This document shows, in pieces, positions 54,424 through 62,781 of a stretch of DNA of 64,000 nucleotides. The first letter of the stretch is position 1. Each line of letters begins with the position of its first letter. The stretch is from Anabaena sp. 4-3. Its GTDB lineage: Bacteria > Cyanobacteriota > Cyanobacteriia > Cyanobacteriales > Nostocaceae. A model generated the notes under the pieces. It saw only the letters and a program-made list of their open reading frames with translations. It made no database searches and was not told the DNA's origin. The stretch spans positions 102,465 through 166,464 of the forward strand of contig NZ_LUHJ01000072.1 in the NCBI RefSeq assembly GCF_001597745.1, in the 5' to 3' direction. Made by a program: the position numbers and the translations under genes.

Positions 54424-57030
54424 TTAAAATGTCACAGAAAAACTACCAATTATTGTTAATGGTGCGCCCGGTTCTATAGCAACTCTACCAAAGTTTGCTC
54501 CTAGATAATGTTTTTCGTTAAAGAGATTTTGGATATTAATCCCCGCACGCCAATTATCACGTTTATAGTAGATTGCTGCGTCTGTTCTCAGATAACCAGG
54601 GATGATATAGGTATTACTTGTGTCACCTTGGCGATCGCCTACATAAAATAACCCTAAACCAAAACCTAAACCTTGCAAATTACCACGTTGTAATTCATAA
54701 GTTGTCCACAAACTAGCTGTATTAGATGGGACGTTAGCTGGACGATTTCCCTGCAAACCGTCATTATCTTTGGTAATCTCGGCATCAATATGGGAATAAG
54801 ATGCTATCACATTCCAACCAGGACTAATTTCTCCAGCCACATTGAGTTCAATACCTTGGTTACGTTGTTCACCTACAGCATTGAAAAAGTCTGGGTTATC
54901 AATATCAGTTGTGGCAATATTTGATTTTGTAATGTGATAAGCTGCCAAGGTAGCTGCTAATCTGCCATCCAAAAATTCACCTTTTACTCCCACCTCATAC
55001 TGAGTTCCTCGTTCAGCTTCTAAAATTGAACCATCTGGTCTTCTACCAAAATTTGGTTGAAATGATTTGCTGTAACTAGCATAAAGAGAAATAGGTTCAA
55101 TAGGTTGATAAACAATACCCAATCTGGGAGTGAAAGCGGAATCATAGCGACCAGATTCAGAACCATTCCGTAAATTTATACTGCTTTGATCAACAGTATC
55201 AAACCTTCCACCAATAAGCAATTTTAAATTATCTGCAAACGCTATTTGGTTTTGCAAGAAAATTCCTAGACCATCGCTAGTATCTTGGTTATTACGCACA
55301 ACGTTAGTTAATGCGTCTAAACCAGGTCTGGGTACGGCGTTGTAAACTGGATTGAATACATCAATACTGGGTGTAATTCCTCCTGGCGCTCGGCTTTGAG
55401 TTCCTCCTGATGTGAATCTAGCTAAGTCAACACCAAACAAAAGAGTATGATTAATCGAGCCTGTAGCAAACTTACCAACTACATCAGTTTGTAAAGTATA
55501 ACTTTCGCTATAGTCATCATTGGATCTAAAGTTCCGTGTGAGAATGCCTGTTGTTTCATTTAATCTCACAGGTTCAGCACGATAATCAAAACTATCTGAA
55601 CTTTGATATCGGAAAGCATTACGGATTTTCCAATTATCGTTAAAGTTATGCTCTAAACGATAGCTCAAACCTATTTCTTCAACTTTGCTAACATCATCTG
55701 GTTCACCAAAAAAACGCTCTAGAGGAGTATCAATAATACCCTCACCAAAGGCTAAAAATCCCCGATCAAATGGACGCTCATCGTTGAGATAGTCAAATTG
55801 AAACGTTAAGTTAGTTGCTTTGCCAATTTCCCATTTTAAAGAGGGTGAAATAAAGAATCTTTGAACATCTTGATCAAAATCACGGAAACCATCGGAAGTT
55901 TCGTAAACAGAATTGAGCCTATAGAGCAGAGTTTTATCAGAATTTAGTGGACCAGAGATATCAATACTAGGGCGAAATGTGGAGAAACTACCCACTGACA
56001 ATTCAGCATTATAGTAGGGATCTCTGAGAGGCTGCTTTGTAATTAAATTAATTACTCCTCCTGGTTCAACACCACCATATAAAATTGAAGCTGGACCTTT
56101 GAGAACTTCTATCCGTTCAACGTTGGCGGTTTCTCTGATACCACCTCGTCCATCTTTGAAACCATCAGTTAAAATACTTCCACCAAAAGTACCACCACCA
56201 AAAAATCCCCGAATGCCAATTTGGTCTACTGTACCACCAAACCCACCATCTTGAACCACACCACCAATATTCAGCAGCGCATCTCTTAAACGAGTAACTT
56301 TTTGATCTTTGATCACTTCTTCAGGAACTACTTGAATAGTCTGAGGAATATCTCGGATCAGAGTATCAGTTCTCGTTCCAGTCGAAGCATTGGGTACACG
56401 GTATCTATCTTGCTCACCTGTTACCACCAGTTCAATAGGTGGTTCATTTTGTGCAGGTGGTTGTTCTGGCTGGGTTTCGCTACTAGGTTGCTGTTCTGGT
56501 TGTGGTGGGGTTGTTGGTGTCTGTGGTGTTTGAGTAATAGTTACAGTTGGTACAACCCCGAAAACTAAACCCTCGTCACCATCAAACAATTCGACTTGCG
56601 GCGCACCACTTTCACCAGTTACCGTTACCCGAATTGTGTTTGCATCCAAATTTCTAACTGTAACTTCAGTAATTCCCGCAGTCGGTTTTTCCTGGCGGAA
56701 TATATCACCACTAGCTAAACGTAACTGAGCATTGGGAATGTCAACAATATAGCTATTTCCCTGACTCTGATTTGTCAATTGCAGTTGATCTGATTGATTG
56801 GTTTCTAAAATTATCTCTATACCTTTGTCTGTAGCTTGCGATTTCACACCTGTTATCTGAACAAGAGATTGAGCAAGCCATTGCTGAATACTGGTAGCAG
56901 GTTTTTCTACTTCACTTAGTTGGGGAATTTTAGATATTGGTTTTTGGCTATCTTTGGCTAATACAGGTGGGTTAACCAGTACCAAAGCCAATCCTGTCAT
57001 CCAAGCTAGTTTCTGTAATTGATTTGACAT
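54424..57030 (-). CDS. TonB-dependent siderophore receptor with AMIN domain
   Basis: About 868 residues from ATG 57030 (a TTG at 57048 is rejected). A signal peptide (about 1-27, ending in VLA) is followed by an AMIN domain (about 45-150; GIEIILETNQSDQLQL, VTVTGESGAPQVELF), the periplasmic feature of cyanobacterial receptors, then a Pro/Gln-rich linker. The plug (about 205-320) has the TonB-box-like PIELVVTGEQDRYRVP, the RDIPQTIQVVPEEVI and VERIEVLKGPASILYGGVEPGGVINLITKQP motifs. The barrel ends in the terminal Phe. It imports ferric siderophores across the outer membrane. A divergent AraC gene and a 21-bp repeat lie upstream, its likely controls. Confidence 0.95.
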   Translation of the reverse strand: MSNQLQKLAWMTGLALVLVNPPVLAKDSQKPISKIPQLSEVEKPATSIQQWLAQSLVQITGVKSQATDKGIEIILETNQSDQLQLTNQSQGNSYIVDIPNAQLRLASGDIFRQEKPTAGITEVTVRNLDANTIRVTVTGESGAPQVELFDGDEGLVFGVVPTVTITQTPQTPTTPPQPEQQPSSETQPEQPPAQNEPPIELVVTGEQDRYRVPNASTGTRTDTLIRDIPQTIQVVPEEVIKDQKVTRLRDALLNIGGVVQDGGFGGTVDQIGIRGFFGGGTFGGSILTDGFKDGRGGIRETANVERIEVLKGPASILYGGVEPGGVINLITKQPLRDPYYNAELSVGSFSTFRPSIDISGPLNSDKTLLYRLNSVYETSDGFRDFDQDVQRFFISPSLKWEIGKATNLTFQFDYLNDERPFDRGFLAFGEGIIDTPLERFFGEPDDVSKVEEIGLSYRLEHNFNDNWKIRNAFRYQSSDSFDYRAEPVRLNETTGILTRNFRSNDDYSESYTLQTDVVGKFATGSINHTLLFGVDLARFTSGGTQSRAPGGITPSIDVFNPVYNAVPRPGLDALTNVVRNNQDTSDGLGIFLQNQIAFADNLKLLIGGRFDTVDQSSINLRNGSESGRYDSAFTPRLGIVYQPIEPISLYASYSKSFQPNFGRRPDGSILEAERGTQYEVGVKGEFLDGRLAATLAAYHITKSNIATTDIDNPDFFNAVGEQRNQGIELNVAGEISPGWNVIASYSHIDAEITKDNDGLQGNRPANVPSNTASLWTTYELQRGNLQGLGFGLGLFYVGDRQGDTSNTYIIPGYLRTDAAIYYKRDNWRAGINIQNLFNEKHYLGANFGRVAIEPGAPLTIIGSFSVTF

Positions 57031-57199
57031 CACTCTACTCACACGCAAATAAGGGATTGGGTTTGGGAGTTACGTATTGAGAAACACTATTACTTACTGA
57101 GTAGTATCCAATTTCTCCAACCCAAGTACCCTGGATGTTGTTAATTAAGAATTCCTATCAAGTAGCTTACAGGAAAGCTCTTGGGTATGGGTGAGTGAT

Positions 57200-57240
57200 T
57201 TGAACGCTAGACGGAATTTTTTGAACGCTAGGCGGAATTT
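57200..57240. promoter_or_regulatory. 21-bp-period direct repeat, likely AraC/PchR binding site
   Basis: TTGAACGCTAGACGGAATTT (57200-57219) and TTGAACGCTAGGCGGAATTT (57221-57240) are 20-bp direct repeats one base apart, differing at one position, so period 21 bp (two helical turns). They lie 170 bp before the receptor start and 83 bp past the end of the regulator gene. Tandem half-sites with this spacing are typical of AraC-family activators such as PchR, encoded next door. The rest of the gap (57031-57322) shows no gene. Confidence 0.6.
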
Positions 57241-57322
57241 TCCCTTGTTCTAGTTATTGCATCAGGTTATTATTACTTTTAAATCCTAGAATGACAGCAT
57301 CAATTTTCCATCCTTAATGTTT

Positions 57323-58366
57323 TTATCCTATCAATTCATCAACTGTTATACCTAACTGTGAATTAGCAGTCAAAAATTCTTTGGGATTGATGCCAAATTT
57401 TTTTCTAAAAGCAGTAGCAAAGTAACTGCGGCTAGAAAAACCAACGCTACGGGCTGCTTTAGAAATACTTATCTCTCCTGCTGCTAACAGTTTCCGTGCC
57501 TGTTCTAATCTATGATGATGTAAATAGCCAAATACAGTCGTCCCAAACACCAGACGAAAACCACGTTTGAGAGTACAGTCATTTAAGCCTACTTGTCTTG
57601 CTAATTCCATTAAAGAAGGAGGATTGTCTAAATTATTTAATAAAATTTCTTTGGCATAGTGAATACGTTCCACATCATCAGGCTTGAGGGAAAAAGTGTT
57701 ATGTTTACCTTGACGTGCTGCGATATCTTCTTCAACTAGCAATACCATTAGTTCCAAAACTTTACTTTCTAAGTACATCCGTTTCATCATTCCCTGATAT
57801 GGACAATTTAAAATTTGCTTTAATGCTACTTCCATTGCTGGCGTATTAGCACTAGAACGAGAATAATATTCTTGATGGGGTTTTCTGACTAAGTGAGTTA
57901 ATTCTTGGGGTAGCTGATTTTCTTGTTTACCCATAAAAAAGTAAAATAGTTCCGGTTCTATGTGAACATTGATTTCAATTATTTTTCCTGATTTCAATGA
58001 TTTAAATTTCTGTTTTGGTGCTAGTCCACTTCCCCATAATGTGTTTTGTCCACTACTCCCGCTAAAATTTTTATTTTGTTGATATCCTGTCAGATTAAAG
58101 CTGTATTCTAAAGGATGTTGTCGCTCAGGATTTTTTAGAACTAAATCATCATGTAATTGGTATTCTGAAATTGCTAAATCTAAACCATCCCGTAATTCTA
58201 TTGTTCCCCAAAATCCTGTACCTAACTTTTGTGGGAATGGACAAAGAGTATCAAATATATTCCAGGATTCTCTTAACGTGGAGGTAAGCATCGACGCACT
58301 TGCTTCTGTTTTCGGTATATCTACAAATAATTCCCAAAATTCTGTTTGCGAAATGGTAATTGTCAT
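57323..58366 (-). CDS. AraC-family transcriptional regulator (PchR type)
   Basis: 347 residues from ATG 58366 (an upstream in-frame start at 58441 is rejected since the family begins at MTITISQ). The N-terminal part (about 60-180) is a ligand-binding region of the PchR kind with a Gly/Trp-rich LGTGFWGTIELRDG and the FYFFMGKQ segment. The C-terminal AraC DNA-binding domain (about 245-340) shows two helix-turn-helix units: PSLMELARQVGLNDCTLKRGFRLVFGTTVFGYL and ISKAARSVGFSSRSYFATAFRKKFGINPKEF. PchR proteins activate siderophore uptake and synthesis when they bind ferric siderophore. Its target is likely the receptor gene through the 57200 repeat. Confidence 0.92.
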   Translation of the reverse strand: MTITISQTEFWELFVDIPKTEASASMLTSTLRESWNIFDTLCPFPQKLGTGFWGTIELRDGLDLAISEYQLHDDLVLKNPERQHPLEYSFNLTGYQQNKNFSGSSGQNTLWGSGLAPKQKFKSLKSGKIIEINVHIEPELFYFFMGKQENQLPQELTHLVRKPHQEYYSRSSANTPAMEVALKQILNCPYQGMMKRMYLESKVLELMVLLVEEDIAARQGKHNTFSLKPDDVERIHYAKEILLNNLDNPPSLMELARQVGLNDCTLKRGFRLVFGTTVFGYLHHHRLEQARKLLAAGEISISKAARSVGFSSRSYFATAFRKKFGINPKEFLTANSQLGITVDELIG

Positions 58367-58692
58367 AACTATGAACAAGATATGTGAGTCAGCTCTCAAT
58401 ACAAAGCTAGTGTGAGCAGTATTTCTGATGAAACACAGCAAATAACAGCTTATTGAGAGTTATTAGCATTAGACTAACTAGAATAGCCTGTTTTTATACC
58501 GATATTTTGTTGTTAACAATACAAAAGTTTTGCATATTTTACTTAATGAGTGGAAGAGAAGGATATTAAAATGCAATCAAGAGGCATAATTAAGCGTAAA
58601 ATCCGGTAATTAGCTGAAAAATATTCTTTATTGCCATCTATTTAATTTTTGTATCAGATTTCAGAATACAGCTTGCTGATAGCTAAAATTTT
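58367..58692. other. Divergent intergenic region before ABC exporter
   Basis: 326 bases between the AraC gene and the first ABC gene, AT-rich, presumably with promoters in both directions. A TATTGAGAGTTATTAGCAT segment near 58450 resembles a weak Fur site but is not a clear match. Confidence 0.35.
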
Positions 58693-60477
58693 ATGAAAAT
58701 CGGACTACAACAATATTGGAACTTACTTGTAGACTACCTAAAACCACAAAAGAGCAGGGTTGTCAAATTTGCGATCGCCCTTTTGGCTAGCATCGGGTTA
58801 CAAATCCTCAACCCCCAAATTCTGCGTTATTTCATTGACACTGCTGTTGCTGGTGGCGATGACCTATGGTCGGTCGGAGGCGATCGCCAAAAATTATTTT
58901 TAGCGGCCTTGTTATTTATTGCTGTAGCCTTAATCACCCAAGCAATGTCAATTACCGCCACATTCTACGGTGAAAACGTCGCATGGACAGCCACTAATGC
59001 TTTACGTGCGGATTTAGTAGAGCATTGTTTAAGACTAGATTTATCCTTTCACAAATACCGCACACCCGGTGAATTAGTAGAACGCATAGACGGTGATGTG
59101 CAGAATTTATCAGAATTTTTCTCGAAATTCACTATTCGCATCTTGGGCAATTTGCTCATGATGCTGGGTGTGATAGTGGTGCTATTCTACGAAGATTGGC
59201 GAGCCGGTTTAGCTATTTCCTTATTTGCCCTCACCGCCTTATCTACTCTGATTAAGTTGCGTAGCATAGCAGTATTCCATTGGAGAGGCTATCGCCAATA
59301 TAGTGCAGAGTTCTTTGGCTTCTTAGGTGAACAGCTAACAGGAATAGAAGACATCCGCGCCAATGGAGCGAAAAACTATGTCATGCACCGCTTCTATACA
59401 ATCATTCGCAACTGGCTGCCTATATTTCATCAAGCCCGCTTTGCCGATACAATTCTCTGGGTTACAACCAACGGTATATTTACTTTGGGTAGTGTAGTTG
59501 CTCTCATAGTTGGTGCTTATTTATGGAGTCAACAGGCAATCACCATCGGTACAGTTTACCTACTTTATTATTACACCAATATTCTGAGCGAACCGATTAA
59601 ACAAATTCGCAACCAATTTGAAGACCTCCAGCAAGCAGATGCGAGTATTTACCGCATCAAAGACTTATTGCAAGTTCAATCTCAATTGCGTACAAGCGGC
59701 GAAAAATCAATTCCCCCAGGCGCGTTTTCTGTAGTTTGTGAGAATGTCTCATTTAGCTACCATGACCGAGGACTAGAGTCTCAGGATTTGGTGCTGCAAG
59801 ATATATCTTTTAATTTACCTGCGGGTCAGGTATTGGGTTTACTGGGACGTACTGGAAGCGGTAAAACTACTTTGGCGCGATTACTGTTGAGATTTTATGA
59901 CCCACAATCAGGTTCAATTCATTTGGGAGGTGTACCTGTTAACCAAACTCCATTGACGGAATTACCTGGAAAAGTCGGATTAGTAACTCAAGATGTGCAA
60001 CTTTTTCAAACTACAGTGCGTAATAATCTCACCTTTTTCAATCAACACATTAGTGATACTCGCATTTATGAAACACTAGAAATGTTGGGATTGTCAGAAT
60101 GGTTGCACTCTTTACCCAACGGCTTAGATACAAATTTAGGGCCAGATAGTAGCGGCTTGTCTGCGGGACAGGCGCAGTTATTAGCATTTACGCGTGTGTT
60201 TCTCAAAGACCCTGGTTTAGTCATTTTAGACGAAGCATCTTCACGCCTTGACCCGATAACAGAAAAACTCATTGAAAAAGCTATAGATAAATTATTGATG
60301 GGACGAACCGCTATTATTATTGCCCATCGTTTAGCAACCGTAGAAAGAGCAAATCAAATCTTGATCTTAGAAAAAGGTAGAGTAAATGAATACGGTCAAA
60401 GAGAAGAACTAGCAAACAATCCTAATTCACGTTTTGCCCAATTATTACAAGCTGGTTTAACAGATTTATTAGTTTAA
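58693..60477 (+). CDS. ABC exporter half-transporter, catalytic ATP site partner A
   Basis: 594 residues. Six membrane helices (about 20-330) then an ATPase domain: Walker A GRTGSGKTT (385-393), Q-loop VTQDVQLF, signature LSAGQAQ (Gly to Ala at position three), Walker B LVILDEASSRLD with the catalytic Glu, and H-loop IAHRLAT. Type I exporter. Together with the next gene it forms a heterodimer; the two deviations seen (LSAGQ here, Asp in place of Glu there) fall in the same composite site. Its place next to the siderophore regulator suggests siderophore or precursor export, but substrate is unknown. It lies 122 bases before its partner, separated by heptad repeats. Confidence 0.9.
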   Translation: MKIGLQQYWNLLVDYLKPQKSRVVKFAIALLASIGLQILNPQILRYFIDTAVAGGDDLWSVGGDRQKLFLAALLFIAVALITQAMSITATFYGENVAWTATNALRADLVEHCLRLDLSFHKYRTPGELVERIDGDVQNLSEFFSKFTIRILGNLLMMLGVIVVLFYEDWRAGLAISLFALTALSTLIKLRSIAVFHWRGYRQYSAEFFGFLGEQLTGIEDIRANGAKNYVMHRFYTIIRNWLPIFHQARFADTILWVTTNGIFTLGSVVALIVGAYLWSQQAITIGTVYLLYYYTNILSEPIKQIRNQFEDLQQADASIYRIKDLLQVQSQLRTSGEKSIPPGAFSVVCENVSFSYHDRGLESQDLVLQDISFNLPAGQVLGLLGRTGSGKTTLARLLLRFYDPQSGSIHLGGVPVNQTPLTELPGKVGLVTQDVQLFQTTVRNNLTFFNQHISDTRIYETLEMLGLSEWLHSLPNGLDTNLGPDSSGLSAGQAQLLAFTRVFLKDPGLVILDEASSRLDPITEKLIEKAIDKLLMGRTAIIIAHRLATVERANQILILEKGRVNEYGQREELANNPNSRFAQLLQAGLTDLLV

Positions 60478-60478
60478 G

Positions 60479-60598
60479 GACAGGACTGGGGATTGGGGAG
60501 TGGGTATTAAAAATAAATTATGCCTAATTTTCCTGAAATCGTCTACCTTCCCCTTCCAAATCCCTAATCCCCAATACCCGATACCCAATACCTAATAT
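60479..60598. repeat. Heptad repeats between the two ABC genes
   Basis: GGGACTG/GGGATTGGG-type heptads (about 60482-60508) followed by the complementary CCCAATACCC type (about 60568-60595), the same paired arrangement as between tal and zwf. The junction between the two ABC genes is otherwise empty. Confidence 0.6.
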
Positions 60599-60599
60599 T

Positions 60600-62432
60600 A
60601 TGATGTCATCAACAAAAAAACTTCCAGGTTGGCAATTATTATGGAGATTGATTTGCTATAAACCAAAACTCTACTTCATTGATACTTGCTTCTGGATTTT
60701 TATTATGGGCTTGCCTGCCCTACCTGGGTTAATTATCAGGGAATTTTTTAATAGTCTCACAGGTAAAGCTGCATTTGGTTTGTCACCTTGGGCATTTATT
60801 GCTGCTTTATTAGCTTTAAATTTAAGTCATATTGCGGTGATATTGATAGGACGAATTACCAAAACTCAGCACCGTTTTACCATGAGGTCTTTACTGAGAA
60901 GAAATTTATTAGAACGTCTCTTAAATAATCCTCATGCTCAAATTATTGTGGCTAACGGTGAGACTGACAAGACTTTATCGCAAGGTGAAGTAATCAGCTA
61001 TTTTCGAGATGATGCCGAACACATTGAAGATAATGTGGCATGGGTATCAGAAATATTTGGGGAGGGACTATTTGCTTTCCTTTCTTTAGCAATTTTATTA
61101 AGTGTCAATGTACCTATGACACTATTTGTTTTTCTCCCCTTAGTGGGGATGGTAATTATTATCCAAAAAACAGAAACCCGCATCAAACATTATCGTAAGG
61201 CTAGCCGTCAAGCAACTCAACAAGTAACAGGAATTTTAGGGGAAATCTTTAGTTCTGTGCAAGCAATTAAAGTAGCTGGTGCAGAACCAGATATACTCAA
61301 TTATTTTCGTACCTTGAATGAAAAGCGTCGCCAGATGATGATTAAAGATAGCCTATTAAACGCCATTCTCAATTCACTATTTCAAAATATGGTGAATTTC
61401 GGCACAGGTTTGATTTTGGTCATGGCTTCTTTTTTGATGCAAAGCGGCGTAAATCAGTTAACAGTGGGTGACTTTGCTTTGTTTGTCTATAACCTGTCAT
61501 TTGTCACAGGCTTTTTTAGCTCTGTAGGTGGCTTTATGGCATTGTATAAACAAACTGAAGTAGCTTTTGAACGCATGGCTGCTTTAATTTCTGGTGCATC
61601 AGCCAAGACTTTGGTAGCTCCAAATCAACTTTATCTGCCAGACTTGGGTAGAAGTCAAAAAACCTTACCTCGATTAGAACAACCTGTAGAGAATCAGGAG
61701 GAGCATTTACAATCATTAAGACTCTCAAATTTAACTTATATTTATCCGGGAACTACTCAAGGAATCGTAGATATTAACTTAGAAATACAGCGTGGTAGTT
61801 TGACTGTAATTACTGGACGCATCGGTGCTGGGAAAACTACATTGCTACGGGTGTTGTTAGGATTATTACCCAAGCAAGGAGGGGAAATTTACTGGAATGG
61901 ACGGATAATTGAAGACCCTGCTAATTTTTTTGTACCACCTCGCAGTGCTTATACTCCACAAATTCCCCAGCTTTTTAGCTATTCCTTACGAGAAAATATT
62001 TTACTGGGATTGTCCAAAGATGATGCTGATATTCAAACAGCGTTAAAAATGGCTGTGTTTGAGCAAGATTTAGCAGCCATGAGTGAGAAACTAGAAACTT
62101 TAGTGGGTACAAAAGGTGTACGGCTTTCTGGTGGACAGATGCAACGGGTAGCGGCGGCGCGAATGTTTGTCCGTCAGCCAGAATTCCTGGTATTTGATGA
62201 CCTGTCTAGCGCGTTAGATGTGGAAACAGAATTGACATTATGGGCGCGGATCTTTGCTAATGGAACTGAACAAGGAGAAAATCCTTGGACACCAACTTGT
62301 CTGGTGGTGTCTCATCGCCGTTCTGTGTTACGTCGCGCTGATCAGATTATAGTCATGAAAGCTGGTAGGGTTGTTGCACAAGGAAAGTTTGAGGAAATTT
62401 TAGCTGATGAGCAAGCTGATTGGATTTTTTAG
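60600..62432 (+). CDS. ABC exporter half-transporter, degenerate ATP site partner B
   Basis: 610 residues (ATG 60600, or ATG 60603). Membrane helices in the first 330 residues, then an ATPase domain with Walker A GRIGAGKTT (406-414), signature LSGGQMQ, Walker B FLVFDDLSSALD where D534 stands for the usual catalytic Glu, and H-loop VSHRR. So this half has a canonical signature but a weakened Walker B, which pairs with the LSAGQ of the other half. Asymmetric exporters of this kind have one catalytic and one regulatory site. The next gene is on the opposite strand, so the pair forms its own transcript. Confidence 0.9.
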   Translation: MMSSTKKLPGWQLLWRLICYKPKLYFIDTCFWIFIMGLPALPGLIIREFFNSLTGKAAFGLSPWAFIAALLALNLSHIAVILIGRITKTQHRFTMRSLLRRNLLERLLNNPHAQIIVANGETDKTLSQGEVISYFRDDAEHIEDNVAWVSEIFGEGLFAFLSLAILLSVNVPMTLFVFLPLVGMVIIIQKTETRIKHYRKASRQATQQVTGILGEIFSSVQAIKVAGAEPDILNYFRTLNEKRRQMMIKDSLLNAILNSLFQNMVNFGTGLILVMASFLMQSGVNQLTVGDFALFVYNLSFVTGFFSSVGGFMALYKQTEVAFERMAALISGASAKTLVAPNQLYLPDLGRSQKTLPRLEQPVENQEEHLQSLRLSNLTYIYPGTTQGIVDINLEIQRGSLTVITGRIGAGKTTLLRVLLGLLPKQGGEIYWNGRIIEDPANFFVPPRSAYTPQIPQLFSYSLRENILLGLSKDDADIQTALKMAVFEQDLAAMSEKLETLVGTKGVRLSGGQMQRVAAARMFVRQPEFLVFDDLSSALDVETELTLWARIFANGTEQGENPWTPTCLVVSHRRSVLRRADQIIVMKAGRVVAQGKFEEILADEQADWIF

Positions 62433-62604
62433 ATTGTTATAGTTAGTTTTTCTCGGACTGACGCACCCTAGATTTTGAGCGGAGTAATGGCATGAGCCAG
62501 GCGATCGCCAATGGAAAGATGAGGTAAGGTTGCCCAAAATTTGTTGGAGGTAGAAAAATCTTAGGAGATGGCAACAAATTAGTGACTGGTTTGAGTAAAT
62601 TAGT

Positions 62605-62729
62605 CAGGACTTACGCAAGTGTCACATTACAGATGTCTTGTAGGGTGCGTCAGACTGTTTAAATACTGTCAATAAAAGTATTTTTGATATCTGACGCACC
62701 CTACTAATATGCCAGTTGCGTAAGTCCTG
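62605..62729. mobile_element. MITE-like element with nested inverted repeats
   Basis: Ends CAGGACTTACGCAA (62605-62618) and TTGCGTAAGTCCTG (62716-62729) are perfect 14-bp inverted repeats, and inside TAGGGTGCGTCAGA (62641-62654) matches TCTGACGCACCCTA (62690-62703) inverted. The 125-bp unit is non-coding and flanked by TTAG on both sides, suiting a TA-type target. CAGGACTTACGCA ends are common in Nostoc-type genomes. The rest of the gap 62433-62781 has no gene. Confidence 0.6.
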
Positions 62730-62781
62730 TTAGTTTTTTGTTCGTAGTAAGGACTTTAGTCCTCACTACAATCACTTGTAT

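Noticed and set aside
58445-58475. Possible Fur box upstream of the AraC regulator
   Set aside because: Only a partial match to an AT-rich consensus; such matches are frequent in this base composition.
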